The notes under the pieces: model-generated
The model's input: only the letters and a program-made list of their open reading frames with translations
The model's database searches: none
Told to the model about the DNA's origin: nothing
Position numbers and translations under genes: made by a program
DNA from: Geminicoccaceae bacterium
GTDB lineage: Bacteria > Pseudomonadota > Alphaproteobacteria > Geminicoccales > Geminicoccaceae
Direction: 5' to 3'
Assembly (NCBI GenBank): GCA_030824835.1
Contig: JAPJRA010000313.1
Span: 1 to 5,379 of the forward strand
Length of the DNA: 5,379 nt
Shown here: in pieces, positions 1 to 5,374 of the stretch
Layout: the number at the start of each line of letters is the position of its first letter
Position numbering within the stretch: the first letter of the stretch is position 1

Positions 1-11
1 GGCACGCGCCG

Positions 12-40
12 TTGACAGCGGCGGCGAGACCGCCTAAACC
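12..40 (+). promoter_or_regulatory. Candidate sigma-70 type promoter for rplM-rpsI
   Basis: A perfect -35 hexamer TTGACA (12-17) is followed after 17 bases by TAAACC (35-40), a weak -10 that matches TATAAT at three positions. Spacing is ideal and the place, about 115 bases before rplM, is sensible. It would give a leader of roughly 105-110 bases. The element may overlap the end of an upstream gene: TGA at 13-15 and TAA at 35-37 are both possible stop codons, but too little sequence is present to identify such a gene. The call rests on hexamer match and position only. Confidence 0.4.
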
Positions 41-102
41 TCCGCGCCACGAGCGAAGGCAGCCACTTTCGCGCCGTTATTCCTTTGTCGGCTGAATCCA
101 CC

Positions 103-154
103 CCGGGCAGCAGCGTTTGCGGGTTGCCGGCAGAACGATCGGGCAGTTATCTGC
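103..154 (+). promoter_or_regulatory. Foldable leader immediately upstream of rplM
   Basis: Two potential hairpins precede the start codon. The first pairs CCGG-CAGC (103-106, 108-111, with G107 bulged) with GTTG-CCGG (123-130). The second is GCAG-TTAT-CTGC (143-154), whose 3' arm touches the ATG at 155. The heptamer CGGGCAG occurs twice, at 104-110 in the first stem and at 140-146 entering the second. No good Shine-Dalgarno sequence lies between the hairpins and the ATG; the nearest purine run, GGG at 141-143, is 11 bases away. In other bacteria L13 controls its own operon through the rplM leader; whether this leader does so is inference. The stems are short and could be chance. Confidence 0.3.
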
Positions 155-631
155 ATGAAGACTTACAGCGCGCGCCCCAGCGAGATCGAGCGGGGCTGGT
201 TCCTGATCGACGCCGAGGGCTTGGTTCTCGGCCGACTGGCCGCCATTCTCGCCAACCGCCTTCGGGGCAAGCACAAGCCTACCTTCACCCCGCACATGGA
301 TTGCGGTGACCACATCGTGGTCATCAACGCCGAGAAGGTGGCGTTGACCGGCAAGAAGCGTACGCAGAAAATCTACTACCATCACACCGGCCATCCCGGC
401 GGGATCAAGGAACGTCGCGCCGACAAGGTGCTGGACGGCCGTTATCCCGAGCGCGTGCTCGAGGCTGCCGTCAAGCGCATGGTCCCCAAGGGACCGCTCG
501 GCCGTGACGTGCTGCGCAAGCTGCACATCTATAAGGGTGGTGAGCATCCGCACGCTGGGCAGCAGCCTGCTGCGCTGGATATTGCCGTCATGAATCGCAA
601 GAACTCGACGCTGGAGGCCGCCAATGGCTGA
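155..631 (+). CDS. rplM: 50S ribosomal protein L13
   Basis: This is L13 of the large ribosomal subunit, an early-assembling protein that binds 23S rRNA. The 158-residue product opens with [20 protein letters not shown] and continues with EGLVLGRLA, the usual N-terminus in alphaproteobacteria, so the ATG at 155 is secure despite a weak ribosome-binding site. Other family marks are the [16 protein letters not shown] segment (residues 53-68), the [12 protein letters not shown] segment (72-83) and the L13 signature around [20 protein letters not shown] (107-126). It is slightly longer than the roughly 142 residues of E. coli L13 because of a C-terminal extension rich in Gln, Ala and Asn. Its last eight bases overlap the start of rpsI (ATGGCTGA), so the two genes form one operon and are probably translationally coupled. 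The family assignment is essentially certain. Confidence 0.98.
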   Translation: MKTYSARPSEIERGWFLIDAEGLVLGRLAAILANRLRGKHKPTFTPHMDCGDHIVVINAEKVALTGKKRTQKIYYHHTGHPGGIKERRADKVLDGRYPERVLEAAVKRMVPKGPLGRDVLRKLHIYKGGEHPHAGQQPAALDIAVMNRKNSTLEAANG

Positions 632-1109
632 GCTTCGCGAAAACCTCTCCCCGTTCGCCCGGCTGCGCCCCGCCGTCGCCGCTGAGACTGAGGTCCAGGC
701 ACCGAAGCCGAAGCTGGACGCCCAGGGCAGGGCCTACGCCACCGGCCGCCGCAAGGACGCCGTTGCCCGGGTTTGGCTGAAGGGTGGTTCCGGCAAGTTT
801 GTCGTCAACGGCAAGGTGATGGGCAACTACTTTGCCCGCCCGACCCTGCAGATGATCATCGGGCAGCCGTTCGACGTGCTGAACCGGATCGGTCAGTATG
901 ATGTGATGTGCACGGTCAGCGGTGGTGGCCTCTCCGGCCAGGCCGGCGCGGTTCGGCACGGTCTCAGCCGTGCATTGATCGCCCTCGATCCGGCGCTGCG
1001 CCCGGTACTCAAGAGCGGTGGCTTCCTGACCCGCGATGACCGTGAGGTCGAGCGCAAGAAGTACGGCAAGGCCAAGGCCCGCCGCAGCTTCCAGTTCAGC
1101 AAGCGTTGA
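624..1109 (+). CDS. rpsI: 30S ribosomal protein S9
   Basis: This is S9 of the small subunit; its basic C-terminal tail reaches the P-site tRNA on the ribosome. The 161-residue protein contains the S9 signature from G100-G101-G102 through G105-Q106 to R116-A117-L118, the [14 protein letters not shown] entry to the fold (39-52), and the tail [11 protein letters not shown] (151-161), which ends in the invariant Lys-Arg. Roughly the first 35 residues are a poorly conserved extension; E. coli S9 has 130 residues, and extended forms of about 160 are normal in alphaproteobacteria. TGGAGG (612-617), six bases before the ATG and inside the rplM coding region, is a good ribosome-binding site. The gene ends 26 bases before a strong terminator, closing the operon. 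There is no sign of damage. Confidence 0.98.
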   Translation: MAELRENLSPFARLRPAVAAETEVQAPKPKLDAQGRAYATGRRKDAVARVWLKGGSGKFVVNGKVMGNYFARPTLQMIIGQPFDVLNRIGQYDVMCTVSGGGLSGQAGAVRHGLSRALIALDPALRPVLKSGGFLTRDDREVERKKYGKAKARRSFQFSKR

Positions 1110-1135
1110 TCTCTCGCTGATTTTCTCTGGCATGA

Positions 1136-1165
1136 GGGGCCGGGTCGCAAGACCCGGCCCCTTTT
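1136..1165 (+). terminator. Intrinsic terminator of the rplM-rpsI operon
   Basis: A perfect 11-base-pair stem (GGGGCCGGGTC at 1136-1146, GACCCGGCCCC at 1151-1161) closes a GCAA tetraloop of the stable GNRA class and is followed by TTTT (1162-1165). A1135 can pair with T1162 to lengthen the stem. It begins 26 bases after the rpsI stop. The run of T is short, but stem strength and placement make this a confident call. Confidence 0.93.
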
Positions 1166-1257
1166 GCATGGTGAGCCGCCAGGTTTGGGCACTCGGCCGC
1201 AGGCCCACCTCGCCACAGCGTGAACGCCACTACCAATCCACGACAGCCATCGGTGCG

Positions 1258-1279
1258 TAAAGGAGGCAGTTCCTCCATT
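1258..1279 (+). promoter_or_regulatory. Strong Shine-Dalgarno sequence without a start codon, in a small hairpin
   Basis: AAAGGAGG (1259-1266) is close to a perfect Shine-Dalgarno sequence, yet no ATG, GTG or TTG lies 5-12 bases downstream. Instead GGAGG (1262-1266) is faced by CCTCC (1272-1276) across a five-base loop, and A1259-A1260 can pair with T1278-T1279 around an A-A mismatch. The SDR start at 1330 is 63 bases away and has its own modest site. In the SDR frame a stop at 1279-1281 prevents an N-terminal extension from here. It may be part of a structured SDR leader, the relic of a lost start, or chance. Confidence 0.25.
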
Positions 1280-1329
1280 AGCTTGGACATCGATGCCTCG
1301 CCGGTCTCTTTCATTCGGGATTTCGCCAC

Positions 1330-2079
1330 GTGTTGGGTAAGCGCGTCTGGATCACAGGCGCTAGCACCGGTATCGGTGAGGCCCTGGCGCGCCGGATGGC
1401 GCAGTCTGGAGCCGATGTCGTCGTCAGTGCCCGCTCGGCGGGCCGTCTGGCGGCCTTGGCCGATGCGGGTGGAGGCCGGATCGTATCCTGGCCTCTCGAC
1501 GTCACCGATCACGCCGCGGTGCAGGCAGCTGTGCAGGGAATCGAAGCTCAACTCGGACCGATCGACATCGCCGTGATCAACGCTGGCACGCACCAGCCGG
1601 TGGCCGCGGCCGAGTTCACCACCGACGGCCTGCGCCAACTGATGGAGGTCAATCTGTTCGGTGCTGCCGCCTGTCTCGAGGCGATGATGCCGAGAATGAT
1701 CGCACGCAGACGCGGGCGGATTGCGGTCGTAGCCTCGGTCGCCGGTTACCGGGGTCTGCCCACCAGCGCTTATTATGGTGCCAGCAAGGCGGCGCTCATC
1801 AATCTGACTGAGTCACTGAAGTTCGACCTCGACCGCGTGGGGGTGACGATGCAACTGATCAACCCCGGATTTGTGAGGACCCCGCTGACCGACCGGAACG
1901 AGTTTCCGATGCCGTTCCTGATCAGCGCCGAGCAAGCTGCGGAGCGTATCGCACGTGGTCTGGCGGGAAGCGGTTTCGAGATCGCCTTTCCAACCAGGTT
2001 CGCGCTGCTGATGAAACTGCTACGGCTCTTACCGTACCGGCTTTACTTCCGACTGGTCGCCCGCGGCACGGGCACCTGA
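1330..2079 (+). CDS. Short-chain dehydrogenase/reductase (classical SDR), substrate unknown
   Basis: This is a 249-residue NAD(P)-dependent oxidoreductase of the classical SDR family, with a complete Rossmann fold and active site: cofactor motif TGASTGIG (residues 9-16), D57-V58 for adenine contact, N84-A85-G86, N108, catalytic S136, and Y149-G-A-S-K153, followed by N178-P179-G180. Arginine at 35, after the second strand, hints at NADPH preference (inference). The C-terminus from about residue 222 (FALLMKLLRLLPYRLYFRLV, 224-243) is hydrophobic with spaced basic residues and may lie against the membrane. The start is GTG at 1330, with GGGA (1317-1320) nine bases before it; a TTG at 1333 is the only close alternative. 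From memory, similar SDRs often sit beside cyclopropane-fatty-acid-synthase-like genes, but none is visible here, so the substrate stays open. The gene converges on the following lipoprotein gene with a single base between stops. Confidence 0.93.
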   Translation: MLGKRVWITGASTGIGEALARRMAQSGADVVVSARSAGRLAALADAGGGRIVSWPLDVTDHAAVQAAVQGIEAQLGPIDIAVINAGTHQPVAAAEFTTDGLRQLMEVNLFGAAACLEAMMPRMIARRRGRIAVVASVAGYRGLPTSAYYGASKAALINLTESLKFDLDRVGVTMQLINPGFVRTPLTDRNEFPMPFLISAEQAAERIARGLAGSGFEIAFPTRFALLMKLLRLLPYRLYFRLVARGTGT

Positions 2080-2080
2080 G

Positions 2081-2407
2081 CTACGGTGTTGTCGGCGCGG
2101 CCGATGCAGCAGCCGCGGCTGCTGCAGCCTTCTTCTTCTTGGCTTGGCAGACATAGGCAGCGAGCTCGTCACGGTCGAGCTGACCGTCTGGCGTGACCTC
2201 GTCTTCGGCTTCCTGGAAGGCGCTGTTGAATTCGTCGGAGTTCAGCTTGTTGTCGTTGTCGGCGTCGGCAGCCTCAAGAAAATCATCGAGTCCTGGCACT
2301 TCCGGGCACTCGAAACCCTCATAGGTGACATTGACCGGTTCGTTGGAGCATCCTGCGCCGAGCAGGCAGGCGGCGAGGGCCAGCAGGGCCGAACGGCACA
2401 ACGGCAT
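2081..2407 (-). CDS. Small EF-hand lipoprotein
   Basis: The product is a 108-residue secreted or membrane-anchored protein likely to bind calcium. The N-terminus MPLCRSALLALAACLLGAGC is a short lipoprotein signal peptide. C20 (LGAG-C) is the likelier lipidation site, with C14 (LAA-C) an alternative. A canonical EF-hand loop follows at 48-59 (D48, D50, D52, L55, E59; Asn instead of Gly at the sixth position). A second, weaker loop lies at 70-81, with Glu rather than Asp first but D74-G75 and E81 present. C34 and C87 bracket the EF-hand pair and could form a disulfide. The tail is K90-K93, eight alanines, then SAAPTTP. The start at 2407 is chosen because GGGAG lies nine bases upstream and the signal peptide begins there; an in-frame ATG at 2491 would add 28 residues of no signal character. 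Calcium sensing or buffering in the envelope is inference; no partner gene is adjacent. Confidence 0.85.
   Translation of the reverse strand: MPLCRSALLALAACLLGAGCSNEPVNVTYEGFECPEVPGLDDFLEAADADNDNKLNSDEFNSAFQEAEDEVTPDGQLDRDELAAYVCQAKKKKAAAAAAAASAAPTTP
2105..2126. repeat. 22-base perfect palindrome inside the lipoprotein's poly-alanine codons
   Basis: The sequence from T2105 to A2126 equals its own reverse complement (centre CCGCGG at 2113-2118). It encodes part of the alanine tail of the EF-hand lipoprotein on the minus strand and lies 26 bases beyond the SDR stop on the plus strand. A transcript from either side could fold here, so it might slow convergent polymerases, but no T tract follows on either strand. 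It may simply result from alternating Ala codons. Confidence 0.6.
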
Positions 2408-2416
2408 CGAGCAAAA

Positions 2417-2421
2417 CTCCC
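2417..2421 (-). promoter_or_regulatory. Ribosome-binding site that fixes the lipoprotein start
   Basis: On the minus strand GGGAG lies nine bases before the ATG at 2407. The longer reading frame starting at 2491 would place this site inside coding sequence, so it supports the shorter protein that begins with the signal peptide. Confidence 0.6.
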
Positions 2422-2845
2422 TAACCCCGAATGTCGATTGATCGCACCATGCGTTAGGCACCGGCTCCTTGCAAGCGGCGGGAGGCCGCATCGCCCAGTC
2501 TATCTAAGGAGATGCATAACTGACATGATTCGACCCCAATTTTAAAGATCGTGCTCGCGTTGAGAATCACGATGGAATCGTTGAGCAGCATCCAGTCATC
2601 GAAATGTACCGCCGGAGCCGTTCATTGATCGGCGGGTCGAGATCTAACTCCGATGCAGCGCACTGCCAGCAGCACAACGGCGTGCGGTACCGACAACGTC
2701 GGTGGCAGTATCTTCACACGAGCCGTTGCCGAGGGGTCGGATGCGCCGGCGCCGCTTGGCCTGCTCGCCATCGGAGTACTCAAAGCTTTCGTCGCGGACG
2801 AGCATGCCGGACTACCGGCTGAGTCCCGGCGTGTTCCTCGACCGT
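2422..2845. other. Intergenic region with no recognisable gene
   Basis: This stretch separates the divergently placed 5' end of the lipoprotein gene from the 3' end of the dehydrogenase gene. The only open frames are short plus-strand ones of 65 to 72 codons (for example 2653-2850). They lack ribosome-binding sites, have shuffled-looking composition and match no family I know. Reading the minus strand gives equally unconvincing fragments, so I do not call a pseudogene. The part around 2500-2580 is richer in A and T than its surroundings and is where the lipoprotein promoter would be expected, but I find no hexamer pair good enough to annotate. AAGGAG at 2506-2511 leads only to a six-codon frame (2525-2545). 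I see no tRNA, repeat array or insertion-sequence end. Confidence 0.5.
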
Positions 2846-2877
2846 CATAATCAAGGCGGGCCCGTTGCCGGACCCGC
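2846..2877 (-). terminator. Probable intrinsic terminator of the succinate-semialdehyde dehydrogenase gene
   Basis: Read on the minus strand, GCGGGTCCG (2877-2869), loop GCAA, CGGGCCCGC (2864-2856) forms a nine-pair stem in which the only irregular pair is a G-U wobble. The T-rich tail CTTGATTATG follows (2855-2846). On the plus strand the same pair is a C-A mismatch, so the structure favours minus-strand RNA, which agrees with the gene ending at 2910, 32 bases earlier. The loop is GCAA, as in the rpsI terminator. The tail is interrupted, so efficiency is uncertain. Confidence 0.65.
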
Positions 2878-2909
2878 TCGTCGTCACCGCGATCCCGTGC
2901 CGGCTGAGC

Positions 2910-4391
2910 TTAGCTGATCCCGCCGAGGCTTACATATTTGATCTCGAGATAGTCCTCGATCCCGTACTTGCTGCCCTCCCGGCCCATGCCGCTTTCCTTG
3001 ACGCCGCCGAAGGGGGCCACCTCGACCGAGATGACACCGTCATTGACGCCGACCAAGCCTACTTCCAGTGCCTCGGCGACGCGGAAGATGCGGCCTATGT
3101 CGCGGGCGTAGAAATAGCCGGCGAGACCGACATCGGCGTCGTTGGCCTGGCGGATGACGTCAGCCTCGGTCTCGAAGCGGAACAATGGCGCCAGCGGGCC
3201 GAAGGTCTCCTCGTGGGCGACCTTCATACTCTCATTGCAGTTGGCGAGCACGGTCGGCTCGAAAAACTGGCCACCGAGCTGGTGCCGCTTGCCGCCCAGC
3301 ATGACGGTGGCACCCTTCGCCGTAGCGTCATCCACATGCTCCTCGACCTTGTCTACCGCCTGCGCATCGATCATCGGGCCGATATAGACGTCCTTGGCCG
3401 TACCCGGACCAACCTTCAGCTTGCCTGCCGCGGCGGCGAACTTGCGGGCGAACTCGTCATAGACGCCGGACTGGACGTAAATCCGATTGGTACAGACGCA
3501 GGTCTGGCCGCAGTTCCTGAACTTGCAGGCGATGGCGCCTTCGACCGCCTTGTCGATGTCGGCGTCGTCGAAGACGATGAAGGGAGCGAGGCCGCCCAGC
3601 TCCATCGAGGTCCGCTTGACCGTATCGGCGCACTGCTTGAGCAGGATCTTGCCGACCTCGGTCGATCCCGTGAAGGAAACCTTGCGTACGGTCTTGTTGG
3701 TGCAGAGTTCCGTACCGATCGGGCCGGAGCTGCCGGTGATGACGTTGAACACGCCAGCGGGAACGCCGGCCCGCTCCGCTAGCTCTGCCATGGCCAGGGC
3801 CGAGAACGGCGTGGCGCTGGCGGGCTTGACCACCATGGTGCAGCCGGCAGCCAGCGCCGGCCCGACCTTTCGGGCGATCATTGCATTGGGAAAGTTCCAC
3901 GGCGTGATGGCAGCGCACACACCCACCGGCTGCTTGAGCACCAGGATGCGACGCGAAGCTACCGTCTGCGGGATGACGTCACCGTAAACCCGCTTGGCTT
4001 CCTCGGCGAACCACTCGAGGAAGGAAGCACCGTAGCCGACCTCGCCCCTGGCCTCGGCCAGCGGTTTGCCCTGCTCGCGAGTCATCAGGTAGGCGAGGTC
4101 GTCGGCGCTCGCCATAACCAGCTCGAACCAGCGGCGCAGGATTGCCGAGCGCTCCTTGGCGGTCGTTGCCCGCCAAGCCGGCAACGCCCTGGCCGCGGCG
4201 TCGATCGCGCGACGCGTCTCGTCAACGCCGACGCTGGGCACGGAACCCACGATCTCGCCGTTGGCAGGGTCCGTAACCGTAATCGTCTTGCCGCTGTCCG
4301 CGCCGATCCAGCTGCCGTCCACATAGCATTGCTCGCGAAGCAGTCGCTGGTCGGACAGCTGGATACGTGGATCCTTGAGTGCGGTCGCCAT
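2910..4391 (-). CDS. gabD: Succinate-semialdehyde dehydrogenase (aldehyde dehydrogenase family)
   Basis: The enzyme oxidises succinate semialdehyde to succinate with NAD(P)+, the last step of 4-aminobutyrate breakdown. At 493 residues it is close to E. coli GabD (482). All catalytic elements are present: PWNFP with N166, K189, the FTGSTEVG cofactor loop (240-247), general base E264 (MELGG), nucleophile C298 in GQTCVC, and E395-T-F397. R174, R292 and S455 correspond to the substrate-binding R213, R334 and S498 of human SSADH, which supports the specific function. S192 after KPA is where NAD-specific relatives carry Glu, so NADP+ use is likely (inference). C298 and C300 match the redox-sensitive pair of the human enzyme. 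ELGG is followed by Leu268, as in human SSADH, rather than the Asn of E. coli GabD. The ATG at 4391 has AAGGG four bases upstream. No transaminase gene is near, so the source of its substrate is not shown. Confidence 0.94.
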   Translation of the reverse strand: MATALKDPRIQLSDQRLLREQCYVDGSWIGADSGKTITVTDPANGEIVGSVPSVGVDETRRAIDAAARALPAWRATTAKERSAILRRWFELVMASADDLAYLMTREQGKPLAEARGEVGYGASFLEWFAEEAKRVYGDVIPQTVASRRILVLKQPVGVCAAITPWNFPNAMIARKVGPALAAGCTMVVKPASATPFSALAMAELAERAGVPAGVFNVITGSSGPIGTELCTNKTVRKVSFTGSTEVGKILLKQCADTVKRTSMELGGLAPFIVFDDADIDKAVEGAIACKFRNCGQTCVCTNRIYVQSGVYDEFARKFAAAAGKLKVGPGTAKDVYIGPMIDAQAVDKVEEHVDDATAKGATVMLGGKRHQLGGQFFEPTVLANCNESMKVAHEETFGPLAPLFRFETEADVIRQANDADVGLAGYFYARDIGRIFRVAEALEVGLVGVNDGVISVEVAPFGGVKESGMGREGSKYGIEDYLEIKYVSLGGIS

Positions 4392-4471
4392 AGTGCCCTT
4401 ATCCTCGTTGGCTGCAGATCACGGCAGCGGCATATGCGCAGCGCACGACCCGAGGCAGAATCCGTCTATTG

Positions 4472-4499
4472 AATATAGGCCCCGCCCCAACACGAGCAA
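4472..4499 (-). promoter_or_regulatory. Candidate promoter for the succinate-semialdehyde dehydrogenase gene
   Basis: On the minus strand TTGCTC (4499-4494) and TATATT (4477-4472) are separated by 16 bases. The -10 matches TATAAT at five of six positions, and CTTG plus CTATAT also fit the looser alphaproteobacterial consensus. It stands out in a GC-rich gap and would give a 5' leader of about 75 bases. The -10 lies in a partial dyad, CTATATTCAATAG, which could be an operator. This promoter would let gabD be expressed independently of the NUDIX gene upstream. Confidence 0.55.
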
Positions 4500-4503
4500 G
4501 CGA

Positions 4504-5013
4504 TCAGCCCGTATGGCTAGGACGCCACGCCGGTGGCGTGAACACTGGCGCAGCCGCATCCTCGAATGCATCCATGATCAGAATGCGGGTATGAGCTGCC
4601 ATTGGCAGTCCCAGAACCGCGTCGCGCTCGAACCAGCCCAACCGGTCAACCTCGTCGTCGCAAGGTCGCTCGGTGCCGCCCACGACCTTGGCCGCAAATG
4701 AGATTCCGACATACGAGACGACGTCGCGATTGGGGTAGGTGATGCAGAGTTCCGATCCACCGTAGACGCCGATCAGGCGCGTCGGCTCGACCAGAAGGCC
4801 AGTTTCCTCAAACGCCTCGCGCACCGCGGCGTCGGCCGGCTGCTCGTTCGGGTCCATACCGCCACCGACGGTCTGCCACAGGCCGTCATCGCGGTTACGG
4901 ACCAGCAGCAGGCGTCCCATATCGTCCCGGATCATCACGGCGACGGCAGGCAGGAGCACGAGCGCATGGCCAATGTGGGTACGCAGCGAGCGCAGATACT
5001 CGGAGATAGCCAA
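4504..5013 (-). CDS. NUDIX hydrolase, substrate unknown
   Basis: This 169-residue protein has a complete Nudix box at residues 51-73: G51, E57, R65-E66, E69-E70 and G72. It therefore should hydrolyse a nucleoside diphosphate linked to another moiety, using magnesium or manganese. The N-terminal stretch YLRSLRTHIGHALVLLPAV (6-24) is typical of a group of single-domain Nudix proteins that read YLRxLRxxVG before the fold; their substrates vary and cannot be read from the sequence. TYPNRDVVSYVGISFAAKVVGG (92-113) and the WF of GWFERDAV (126-133) complete the fold. No ATG or GTG lies in frame between the upstream stop (5026-5028) and the fold, so TTG at 5013 is the best start. The stop is 112 bases before gabD on the same strand, with no convincing terminator between, so read-through into gabD is possible. 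A functional link with gabD is not evident. Confidence 0.9.
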   Translation of the reverse strand: MAISEYLRSLRTHIGHALVLLPAVAVMIRDDMGRLLLVRNRDDGLWQTVGGGMDPNEQPADAAVREAFEETGLLVEPTRLIGVYGGSELCITYPNRDVVSYVGISFAAKVVGGTERPCDDEVDRLGWFERDAVLGLPMAAHTRILIMDAFEDAAAPVFTPPAWRPSHTG

Positions 5014-5022
5014 GGCGCATAA

Positions 5023-5027
5023 CCCTC
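5023..5027 (-). promoter_or_regulatory. Ribosome-binding site supporting the TTG start of the NUDIX gene
   Basis: GAGGG on the minus strand lies nine bases before the TTG at 5013. An ATG at 5020-5018 is only two bases from it and is in a different frame, without NUDIX sequence. The spacing and the conserved N-terminus together favour TTG. Confidence 0.6.
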
Positions 5028-5347
5028 AAGCGTGCTGACGTCACGGCCAGTGTTAAGAGCCCGCGACGGCCCATCAAATGGGACGGACGAGATCGGGATA
5101 GCTCGCTGGGATGGAGTTGGACAGGCTCTGGTTGAGCAGGCTTCTGATCGCGATGGGTATTCCGCCGGCGAGGCCGTATGGATGGACCCGCCAGGTTACC
5201 GGTCGGCTCTGGAGCGTCGGTTTCTTTTGGCTCCCGGGGGGTGGTCCGGATACGGGCACGGTGGTGGCAGAGGCGTGTGGCGGACCCGTTGGGAAAGGTT
5301 GCTTGGGCCAGTAGGCTTGCGGGATGAACCGCGCCGGGATTGCCGGA
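5028..5347. other. Intergenic region between divergent genes, no gene recognised
   Basis: This region should contain the promoters of the minus-strand NUDIX gene and of the plus-strand gene that starts at 5375. Two open frames exist: plus 5111-5314, 67 codons, and minus 5376-5074, 100 codons and rich in Pro and Ser. Neither has a usable ribosome-binding site in view or resembles a known family. An eight-base palindrome TGACGTCA sits at 5036-5043, just upstream of the NUDIX start. On the minus strand TTGATG and TAACAC with a 16-base spacer form a weak promoter candidate near 5083-5056. I found no tRNA and no riboswitch family that I recognise. Confidence 0.45.
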
Positions 5348-5374
5348 GGCTTCAACTTTTGAGAGGGAGAAGCC
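5348..5374 (+). promoter_or_regulatory. Ribosome-binding site enclosed by an inverted repeat before the last gene
   Basis: GGGAG (5365-5369), within the purine run GAGAGGGAGA, is a strong ribosome-binding site five bases before the ATG at 5375. It is flanked by the perfect six-base inverted repeat GGCTTC (5348-5353) and GAAGCC (5369-5374), whose 3' arm abuts the start codon. A hairpin with a 15-base loop would hold the Shine-Dalgarno sequence in the loop and stem end. Regulation is inference; a six-base repeat can arise by chance. Confidence 0.4.

Noticed and set aside
1..37. 3' end of an upstream gene
   Set aside because: Two different frames could end here (TGA 13-15 or TAA 35-37), each with at most 11 codons visible; neither can be chosen or identified.
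1283..1311. TTGGAC with a weak CTCTTT 17 bases downstream as an SDR promoter
   Set aside because: The -10 match is very poor; in GC-rich DNA a lone TTG-type -35 is not enough.
1220..1576. 118-codon plus-strand frame overlapping the SDR start
   Set aside because: It runs out of phase through the well-conserved SDR coding region, and its product is low-complexity Ser/Arg-rich without a family match.
2506..2545. AAGGAG followed by ATG at 2525
   Set aside because: The frame ends after six codons; spacing is also too long. No evidence for a leader peptide, as no gene follows on that strand.
2653..2850. 65-codon plus-strand frame between the lipoprotein and dehydrogenase genes
   Set aside because: No ribosome-binding site, no recognisable domain, overlapping equally long frames in other phases, as expected in GC-rich non-coding DNA.
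4522..4539. Seven-base-pair hairpin (ACGCCAC / GTGGCGT) near the 3' end of the NUDIX gene
   Set aside because: It lies within codons before the stop and is not followed by a T tract on the minus strand, so I do not call it a terminator.
5111..5314. 67-codon plus-strand frame upstream of the last gene
   Set aside because: No clear ribosome-binding site, no signal peptide or known domain, and it overlaps the equally unconvincing minus-strand frame.
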